This document shows positions 1 to 5,405 of a stretch of 14,007 nt of DNA, one piece after another. The DNA comes from a bacterium. Lineage in GTDB: Bacteria > Auribacterota > UBA3054. The stretch is from contig JAFSWV010000010.1 in the NCBI GenBank assembly GCA_017444325.1, forward strand, positions 1 through 14,007, given 5' to 3'. The notes below the pieces were generated by a model. That model ran no database searches. It was not told where the DNA came from and saw only the letters and a program-made list of their open reading frames with translations. The translations under genes were made by a program, and so were the position numbers. The number at the start of each line of letters is the position of its first letter. Within the stretch, counting starts at the first letter, position 1.

Positions 1-312
1 CCAGGCCTCAACTTTCGCTTTCATCTCGGGGTTGTCGGAGAGCGAAAGGAATTTTTCATAATGCGATATGGCTTCCTTGGTATCGTGGAAATATTCATCC
101 ATGAGAATGCCTAGCTCAAGGTAAACTTCGGGAAGATTAGGAGCTAGATAACTGGCCTGGACCAGCTTTTCCTTAGCCTGGACTTTGTTGCCATCGTCCC
201 TCAATTCCTGGGACTCTTCGATGAGATGCCTCGCCTCTGCTTGATTCTTGCTGCAGGAGCAAAACGCAAAAGCCAGGAAAAGCAAAAAAAAGATTTTCAG
301 AAGTTTCGCCAT
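1..312 (-). CDS. TPR-containing lipoprotein, N-terminal part (runs off the left edge)
   Basis: An open frame of exactly 104 codons starts at an ATG (310-312) and stays open to base 1, so the C-terminus is outside the window. The N-terminus (MAKLLKIFFLLFLAFAFCSC) has a short basic start, a hydrophobic core and two cysteines at residues 18 and 20 that could be lipidated; the lipobox is not canonical. Residues 44-104 fit tetratricopeptide helices: a pair around AKEKLVQASYLAPNLPEVYLE and another around KEAISHYEKFLSL, with the A/Y/L and P spacing typical of TPRs. TPR lipoproteins of this kind usually scaffold envelope complexes, but the partner cannot be told here. No clear Shine-Dalgarno lies before the ATG. 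It sits 52 bases after the SixA-like gene and has its own extended -10 promoter. The frame, signal-like start and TPR pattern are seen; the envelope role is inferred. Confidence 0.75.
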   Translation of the reverse strand, partial: MAKLLKIFFLLFLAFAFCSCSKNQAEARHLIEESQELRDDGNKVQAKEKLVQASYLAPNLPEVYLELGILMDEYFHDTKEAISHYEKFLSLSDNPEMKAKVEAW

Positions 313-320
313 AGATTGCT

Positions 321-336
321 ATAAACTTAAGTTTAT
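321..336. promoter_or_regulatory. 16-bp perfect palindrome at the predicted transcription start
   Basis: ATAAACTTAAGTTTAT equals its own reverse complement. It lies between the extended -10 (343-351) and the ATG at 312, covering roughly +1 to +16 of the predicted transcript. A second imperfect inverted repeat (CTTAA at 326-330, TTAAG at 336-340) overlaps it. The position suits a repressor operator; it has no spacer to act as a hairpin loop and no U-tract, so it is not a terminator. The regulator is unknown, and AT-rich sequence makes chance palindromes more likely. Confidence 0.35.
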
Positions 337-342
337 TAAGTT

Positions 343-351
343 ATTATAGCA
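343..351 (-). promoter_or_regulatory. Extended -10 promoter for the TPR lipoprotein gene
   Basis: Read on the minus strand this is TGCTATAAT: a perfect TATAAT preceded by the TGn of an extended -10 element. No good -35 box lies 16-18 bp upstream (the sequence there is close to ATCCTA), which is tolerated at extended -10 promoters. Transcription would begin near 336, leaving a leader of about 24 nt. Confidence 0.5.
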
Positions 352-364
352 AAAACGGCCGATT

Positions 365-808
365 CTAGGATTCTTCCAAAATAAGGGTGCGGGACTGGGC
401 GGGGGCGAGGGCCGTGTATTCGCCGGACAGCATGGAATAGAGCTGGGAAACGGCCGGATTGTGCCCCACTATAAGCATGTGCCCGCGCTCTTTCTGATTT
501 TCAAGGATAATGTTGTAAAGCTGGCCGGCGGAGCAGTCGTAAAGCTCCTTTATCTCCTTCACTTCCGTTTCCTCGCCGATCAGATCCTTCAAATGTTTCA
601 GAGTTTCCAGGGCCCTGACTGCGTCGCTGACCAAAACGACGTCGGGCGGAGGGACGGAGGCGGAAAGCTCCCTGGCCAGGAGCTTCGCCGCCTCGACGCC
701 TTTAGGGCTCAACGGCCTGTCGTGATCGCTGCCGTAAAAATCGGCAGCGCTCACGGCGTAGGCGTGCCTCACGAAGGTGAGGCTTTTCAAATTAAGAACT
801 TTGGCCAA
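365..808 (-). CDS. sixA: SixA-like phosphohistidine phosphatase
   Basis: Histidine-phosphatase (phosphoglycerate-mutase-like) superfamily, SixA branch, 147 aa, close to the family's usual ~150-160. Visible motifs: the nucleophile RH at residues 14-15 (TFVRHAYA), DRPLSPKG at 30-37, SDAVRALET at 61-69 with the phosphate-binding Arg65, and VGHNP at 114-118 with the second catalytic His116. Known SixA proteins remove phosphate from histidine of phosphocarrier or phosphorelay proteins; E. coli SixA acts on the nitrogen-related PTS protein NPr. There is no signal peptide, so it is cytoplasmic. The start is uncertain because no upstream ATG fits. A TTG at 806-808 lies one base after the protease stop, and a second TTG at 788-790 gives MKSLTFVRHA, closer to the family's usual N-terminus. 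A purine-rich stretch (AGAAAGAG) before the first TTG could serve as RBS. It is the last gene of the protease operon and probably depends on translational coupling. Confidence 0.85.
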   Translation of the reverse strand: MAKVLNLKSLTFVRHAYAVSAADFYGSDHDRPLSPKGVEAAKLLARELSASVPPPDVVLVSDAVRALETLKHLKDLIGEETEVKEIKELYDCSAGQLYNIILENQKERGHMLIVGHNPAVSQLYSMLSGEYTALAPAQSRTLILEES

Positions 809-809
809 T

Positions 810-3800
810 TCAGTTTCTCTTTCTCATTAAGAGCAGCGCAAAGACCGCTATTATGCCAAGCAGAGCCGGTTCCGGCACGGGCGATTCAAGCGTCACTTTC
901 AGGTCTTTGATGTCAACGTAGGCGCCGCTGCCCGTCAGATTGAGGCGGAGGTAATCCACCTGGTCGGAAGCGGCGACTTTCGTTCCGGTGATCTTGTAGC
1001 CTTCCACTTTGGTCGTGTTGTAGAAGGAGATCTCCTCAAGCTTCTTGTAGGAGGGCAGGGCGTTCAGCTCGAAGTCGTAGGCGATCCATTCGCCCCTGGG
1101 AGCGTTCTTGGTGAAGAGGCCCGTGTTCCTCGTGTAGTCGGTAAGCGAGAGCTTGATCATCTTCTGCCCGCTGGAAGAGACGGCGGAGAAGGCGCTCTGG
1201 AACTGGCGCTGATCCTCGTTCTGGGTCAGGTAGAAGTAGCCGTTGTAGTCCTCGGGGAAACGCAGCTTGCAGCTCACGCGGAAGTTGAGGTTCGTGCTGT
1301 GTCCCTCCGGCGCGCCAATGAAGATGAAGACGCCCTGGTCGGCGTTGGGCAGAGTGGAAACTTTGCTTCTGCCGAAACGGAGATAAGAGCTGGTGCCGTC
1401 GTTCTCGACAGTCGCGGAAAGCTGTTCGTTTTGGCTCCAAGAGCTGTCGGTCTCATCGAGCTCTTCCCCGACGCTCCCTTTGAAGTCATCGGAATAGAGC
1501 AGGTATCCCCTGCCTTCGTTGCCGCGCGGACGGATGAATTTCTTCGTGATCGTTCCGGCCTCGCCGGCTTCGATCTTAACGACGCCCAGGTCTTTTCCGA
1601 AGGCGGTGGACTCATCCTTGCAGCGGATGAACAAAGACGCCTTGTCGGAGAAGGAGCCGTTATCGGGCACGACTTCGAATTTGTCGGAACCGGAAACGAT
1701 CGTGGCGGTATAGTTGATCGTTTCGGAAGGAGCCGCGTTGGTGAGAATCCATTCCGTCTCCAGCTCCCCTATCCTGAAAGGCCTGGGCGCGACGCCCAGG
1801 GAGGCTTTCTCAAGAGGCATGAGCTTGACTTCCAAGCTCTTGATCAGCGCCTCGCCAAGCCCCTTGGGCAGATACAGCCTCACGGAATCAACGGCAGTGC
1901 TAGGCTTGATCTGGGAGCCGGTCAGCGCTCCATCCACGGACATTTTGTCGCCGTCGACAAAGAGTCTGCGCAATATCTTGTTACCGGTCGCGGTGTTGAC
2001 CTTGTAACCGTAGCTTATGAAAGCGTTGGTGGCGAACTCGGTCGAAACAAGATGCGGATTCTCCACGTAGTCGCTCAACTGGAGTTTGAAATCGCCGCCC
2101 TCGTTTATGAATTCGCTTTGGAACTGGCGGTCGGCGCTGTCCTGGCCCAGCACGAATTTCGAGACCTTGTTGTCGAGCAGGAAATCAATGTTGAACTGCA
2201 GGTCAAACTTGTCCTGCAGACCGCCCGGCATCCTTATCCTCGCGAAAAGCCCGTCCGCATCGGGATCGGAATGGGCTGCCGTCTCGATGTTCGAAAGCGA
2301 TGCCAGTTTTTCGATGGGGTTTTCCGTGACGTAGCGCTCGACTTTTATGTCGTCCACGCAGAATTCGCCTTCGCCCCACTGGAAGAAGCGCAGCACCGAG
2401 AAGTAGTCGTCGACGCTGCCCTTGCTGAATACGCCGTAGCAGTCTTCCTCGACGCCGCCGTATTTAAGTCTTCTCAGGACGTGGCGGTTCGCGCCGTTGA
2501 CTTTCACGGCGTCCGCTTCGATGAGCATCTCCAGATCCGTCCATTCGCCGTCCGGGAGATAGCCCCTGGACCTGAATTTGTTGCCTTCCTCGTCCTTGCC
2601 GTCGGAATCGAAAATAAACCCGGTGCCCTTGCGCTTGAAGACGCCTTCCGCGATGTCCGGCGTGAAGAAGGAGAAGGTCTTGTCTCCCTTGCCGGTCAAT
2701 TTCACCCTGGCTGTGACGTAGAAGTAGCCGTGGGCGTGGGCTTCCGTCCATTTGCTCTTGATGCCCTGGATCTTCAGGTGCGGGGCGTAATTGCCGGTGA
2801 GATACCTGACCTCAAGATACTTGTTGGTCAAACCGTCTTTTATTTCGGCGCGCACAATGGAGCTGCCGTTGGTGGAGGGGCCGTATCCGACGGTCCAGCC
2901 GCCTTTGCCGATGATGGATTCGTCCGCCTCGTAGCTTTCGAAATCCTCGCTCTTCACAAGGTCGAAATAATCCGGGGAAACAGTCTTCAGCTTGAAGGAT
3001 ACTTCGGAGGTGGCGGAGAGCGCCGCGTCCTGTTCCAGAACGTCTTTTATGGTCCCTTGCGTGAAATCTTCCTTATAGAGCGTGTAGCCTTCCTCGTCGG
3101 AGCCGTTGGCCAGAGAGATCTTTCTCACGAGGCAGCCGGCAGCCTGGGCGTTTATTTTGACGATGCAGTAAGGTCTCTTTGAATTGGCTTTGGAAAGGTC
3201 GGCGGTCAGAGTGAGCGTTTCGGAGCCATAGAATTTTCCTTCCGCTTTGGAAAGCGTGAAGATGTTTTCCGGATCGTCGATTATCTCGGCCCTGTAGCCA
3301 ATGTAGCTGTTCGGCACGGTATTCGTCAGGCTGAGAGCGCAGGTCGTTTCTTTCAGCGGGAAATAGGGCTCATCCGTGAAGGAGAGAGAGCCGACCTTCC
3401 ATCCTTTGCCGTAAGAAAAGACCACGGCGCAGGGCTGAACGCCTTCCATGATGTTGTTTGCTTTGACGATCACGCTGTAGCGGCCGGCGGAACAACTGCC
3501 GAGCCTTAAGACTTCAATGTTGTTCACATGGTCGTTTAACGTGTGTTCTACTCCGTCAGTATCGACGACGGTAAGATCGAGGTCGTTGACGAGGGCCTTT
3601 TCAGCGCCCCAGGTGCCGGGATAGTCGGTCCAGCAAAGGCCTACGATCAGTTCGCAGCCGGCCGGTTTGTCGAAGTAGTTCGTCACCGCCTTGCCGGTGG
3701 TGCTAAAACTCATTTCGACGAAGGACATTTTGCCGTCCGTAGGCTCAAGGCTTTCTTTCACGTTCACGTGCCCGTGCCCTTCCACGTTGTTCGGCCTCTC

Positions 3801-5381
3801 GTTGGGGATCTCCATGAAATGGTAGTACTGGCCGGGGAAGAGCGTCTTGGCGCCGACGCACATGACGCATTTGACCAGCGCGGCGGAAGGAGATTCCACT
3901 CCCCTGTTGTTGGTCAGATAATCCCTGACGACAGCCGCGCAGCCGGCGGCGATGGGAGAAGCCATGCTTGTTCCGCCCATGTAGGTGTAGTACTGCGCTC
4001 TGGTGGAAGTCTTGTCAGCGCTCGCCAAAGTGGAATAGACGCCGGTCGCCGGGGCGATGATGTCCGGTTTGATACGGCCGTCCTCGCAGGGTCCCCTGGC
4101 GCTGAAGTCCGCGATGCCCTGGTGCACGCCGTCGTAAGGCTCGCACTCGGTGGCGAGCTTGGGACGCCAGTTTTCGGAACCGCCCACCGTGATGATGTTC
4201 TTGGCGGCGGAATCGTACATGATGGCGCTCTGCGTGGGCAGGTCGATCTTCTTGTTGCCGTTACCGCTTGAAAAGCAGATGGTGTAGTCCTTGTTGTTCC
4301 AGATGATCTGGTCGTAGAGGCGCGCGCCGGAACCGTAATAGCCGTCGCTGTTGCTGCCCCAGCTGTTGTTCATGACGCGGGCGCCTTCGTTGTAGGTGTT
4401 CTGCAGGTCTTCTTCCGTGCCGGAAGAGATGTAGCCGCTTCTTAATCCGGCGCACAGGCAGAAGATGTCGGCGTCGCAGGCCATGCCGCGATATTGTCCA
4501 TTGCTGGCGGCGCCGTTGCCGGTGGCTGAGCCGCACACGTGCGTGCCGTGGTTGCCGGCGTCGGCCCAGTCGTCATAGGTGCCTCTTTCCCTGGCGATGC
4601 CGGCGGTGCCGCGGCCTTTGATAGTTTTGCCTTTGAAGTCCGGGTGGATGACGTCCGGGTCGCCGTTGTCAAGACCGGTGTCCTGGATGCAGACCATTTG
4701 CCCTTTGCCGGTGTAGCCTTCCAGCTGGAGGTCGTCCACGTTGCACAGAAATTCCGATCTGGCGACGTCGTTGCAGATCTCTTCCGGAGCGTAGGGTTCG
4801 AGGAAGGCCACGTCTCCCCTCTTGGCGATCTCATAAGCCTGGCCGTTCGTGACGAGCGCCTTCACGCAGGGTTCCAGCGTGTTGAAGAGCTCTTCGACCT
4901 CCTTGGCGCCAGCATCTTCCAGCGCTTCTTTTATCGCGGGAAGATATTCTTTCCTGAAGGTGCCGACCTGGACGGGATGCCATATCTCTTCGCCGATAAT
5001 GTTAACGCTCGCTTCGTCCGCTCCAGGGTACGTCATTTTGTATTCCGGCAGGTATTCGCCGGCGTAAAGGATGGAGAAACGCTCTTTCAGATTCGCCAGC
5101 GCCGTCTCGTTCGCTTCCACGATGTAAGCGTTGGGCGGAATGTTGCCCAGGAAGTTTATGCCGAGAGCTTTGACCGCTTCCCGCTCTTCAGGCGTGAAAT
5201 TGCTTTCCGGCTGCACAATGTAACGGCGCGTGCCGTCCGCCGAGAGCGAGCAGACCGGAGCCTGCAGGCTGTTGACGGTCGGCGAAGTAGGATCGATGGT
5301 CGCCTTTATAAGCCTGATTTTGCCGGGATCAGCGAGAAGGGTTAGAGAAATAAACGCTGCAAAAAAAGCGAGTTTTTTCAT
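810..5381 (-). CDS. Secreted S8 (subtilisin/KP-43-like) protease with Ig-like/lectin-like tail and PEP-CTERM anchor
   Basis: 1523 aa. Signal peptide 1-17 (cut likely LLA|DPG). Residues ~45-200 form a pro-region (IVQPESNFTPEE, PNAYIVEA, PEYK). Peptidase domain ~215-510 with the full S8 set: Asp234 (CIQDTG), His278 (GNHGTHVCG), oxyanion Asn374 (SSGN) and Ser472 (GGTSMASP). Residues ~550-660 are the beta-sandwich typical of KP-43-type subtilases (ALVNDLDL 596-603). The tail has an Ig-like domain (~664-760), LamG-like sheets (~765-1190), a second Ig-like domain (~1194-1285) and a second LamG-like domain (~1292-1498). The C-terminus is PEP-CTERM: PEP at 1503-1505, a hydrophobic helix, then RKRN, a signal for exosortase processing. 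Start ATG at 5379-5381 has a good AAGGA six bases upstream. It is downstream of, and paralogous to, the 874-aa protease (24-nt gap). Two conserved subtilase positions differ from the paralogue (Cys302 in GMACDA; Ala445 in APAT), so activity is likely but not assured. Substrate unknown. Confidence 0.9.
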   Translation of the reverse strand: MKKLAFFAAFISLTLLADPGKIRLIKATIDPTSPTVNSLQAPVCSLSADGTRRYIVQPESNFTPEEREAVKALGINFLGNIPPNAYIVEANETALANLKERFSILYAGEYLPEYKMTYPGADEASVNIIGEEIWHPVQVGTFRKEYLPAIKEALEDAGAKEVEELFNTLEPCVKALVTNGQAYEIAKRGDVAFLEPYAPEEICNDVARSEFLCNVDDLQLEGYTGKGQMVCIQDTGLDNGDPDVIHPDFKGKTIKGRGTAGIARERGTYDDWADAGNHGTHVCGSATGNGAASNGQYRGMACDADIFCLCAGLRSGYISSGTEEDLQNTYNEGARVMNNSWGSNSDGYYGSGARLYDQIIWNNKDYTICFSSGNGNKKIDLPTQSAIMYDSAAKNIITVGGSENWRPKLATECEPYDGVHQGIADFSARGPCEDGRIKPDIIAPATGVYSTLASADKTSTRAQYYTYMGGTSMASPIAAGCAAVVRDYLTNNRGVESPSAALVKCVMCVGAKTLFPGQYYHFMEIPNERPNNVEGHGHVNVKESLEPTDGKMSFVEMSFSTTGKAVTNYFDKPAGCELIVGLCWTDYPGTWGAEKALVNDLDLTVVDTDGVEHTLNDHVNNIEVLRLGSCSAGRYSVIVKANNIMEGVQPCAVVFSYGKGWKVGSLSFTDEPYFPLKETTCALSLTNTVPNSYIGYRAEIIDDPENIFTLSKAEGKFYGSETLTLTADLSKANSKRPYCIVKINAQAAGCLVRKISLANGSDEEGYTLYKEDFTQGTIKDVLEQDAALSATSEVSFKLKTVSPDYFDLVKSEDFESYEADESIIGKGGWTVGYGPSTNGSSIVRAEIKDGLTNKYLEVRYLTGNYAPHLKIQGIKSKWTEAHAHGYFYVTARVKLTGKGDKTFSFFTPDIAEGVFKRKGTGFIFDSDGKDEEGNKFRSRGYLPDGEWTDLEMLIEADAVKVNGANRHVLRRLKYGGVEEDCYGVFSKGSVDDYFSVLRFFQWGEGEFCVDDIKVERYVTENPIEKLASLSNIETAAHSDPDADGLFARIRMPGGLQDKFDLQFNIDFLLDNKVSKFVLGQDSADRQFQSEFINEGGDFKLQLSDYVENPHLVSTEFATNAFISYGYKVNTATGNKILRRLFVDGDKMSVDGALTGSQIKPSTAVDSVRLYLPKGLGEALIKSLEVKLMPLEKASLGVAPRPFRIGELETEWILTNAAPSETINYTATIVSGSDKFEVVPDNGSFSDKASLFIRCKDESTAFGKDLGVVKIEAGEAGTITKKFIRPRGNEGRGYLLYSDDFKGSVGEELDETDSSWSQNEQLSATVENDGTSSYLRFGRSKVSTLPNADQGVFIFIGAPEGHSTNLNFRVSCKLRFPEDYNGYFYLTQNEDQRQFQSAFSAVSSSGQKMIKLSLTDYTRNTGLFTKNAPRGEWIAYDFELNALPSYKKLEEISFYNTTKVEGYKITGTKVAASDQVDYLRLNLTGSGAYVDIKDLKVTLESPVPEPALLGIIAVFALLLMRKRN
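813..878 (-). other. PEP-CTERM sorting signal of the 1523-aa protease
   Basis: Codons 1502-1523 encode VPEPALLG, a hydrophobic stretch (IIAVFALLL) and a basic end (MRKRN). This three-part layout (Pro-Glu-Pro, transmembrane helix, Arg cluster at the very C-terminus) defines PEP-CTERM proteins, which an exosortase (XrtA type) processes for export to the outer surface or the biofilm matrix. No exosortase gene is in the window; the genome should hold one. The two other secreted proteins of the operon lack this tail. Confidence 0.88.
3411..5381 (-). repeat. Tandem gene duplication, copy B (first ~657 codons of the 1523-aa protease)
   Basis: Covers signal peptide, pro-region, peptidase and KP-43-type sandwich. 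It aligns with copy A (6066-8030) at a constant 2649-base offset over the first ~520 codons, then with a two-codon difference. Some DNA is identical, for example 33 bases at 4810-4842 and 7459-7491. Confidence 0.9.
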
Positions 5382-5387
5382 GTGGGT

Positions 5388-5392
5388 TCCTT
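5388..5392 (-). promoter_or_regulatory. Ribosome binding site of the 1523-aa protease
   Basis: AAGGA on the minus strand, six bases before the ATG at 5381. It supports this start and separate translation after the tandem stop codons (TAATAA) of the upstream protease. Confidence 0.7.
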
Positions 5393-5405
5393 AATTTGAT
5401 CTTTA

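Noticed and set aside
352..364. A possible terminator after the SixA-like gene (CGGCCG followed by TTTTT)
   Set aside because: The palindrome has no loop and only six bases, so no stable hairpin forms. The T-run is part of the region before the extended -10 promoter.
461..910. A plus-strand frame across the SixA-like gene
   Set aside because: The minus-strand frame has the RH, SD..RA and GHNP phosphatase motifs; the plus-strand one has none.
1299..3182. A 627-codon open frame on the plus strand inside the long protease gene
   Set aside because: It lies wholly antisense to a convincing modular secreted protein, has no recognisable motif, and its low-complexity composition reflects the codon bias of the opposite strand.
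3543..5345. Two plus-strand open frames (3543-4271, 4539-5345) opposite the protease catalytic region
   Set aside because: Both mirror the conserved S8 coding sequence and show no domain, RBS or promoter of their own.
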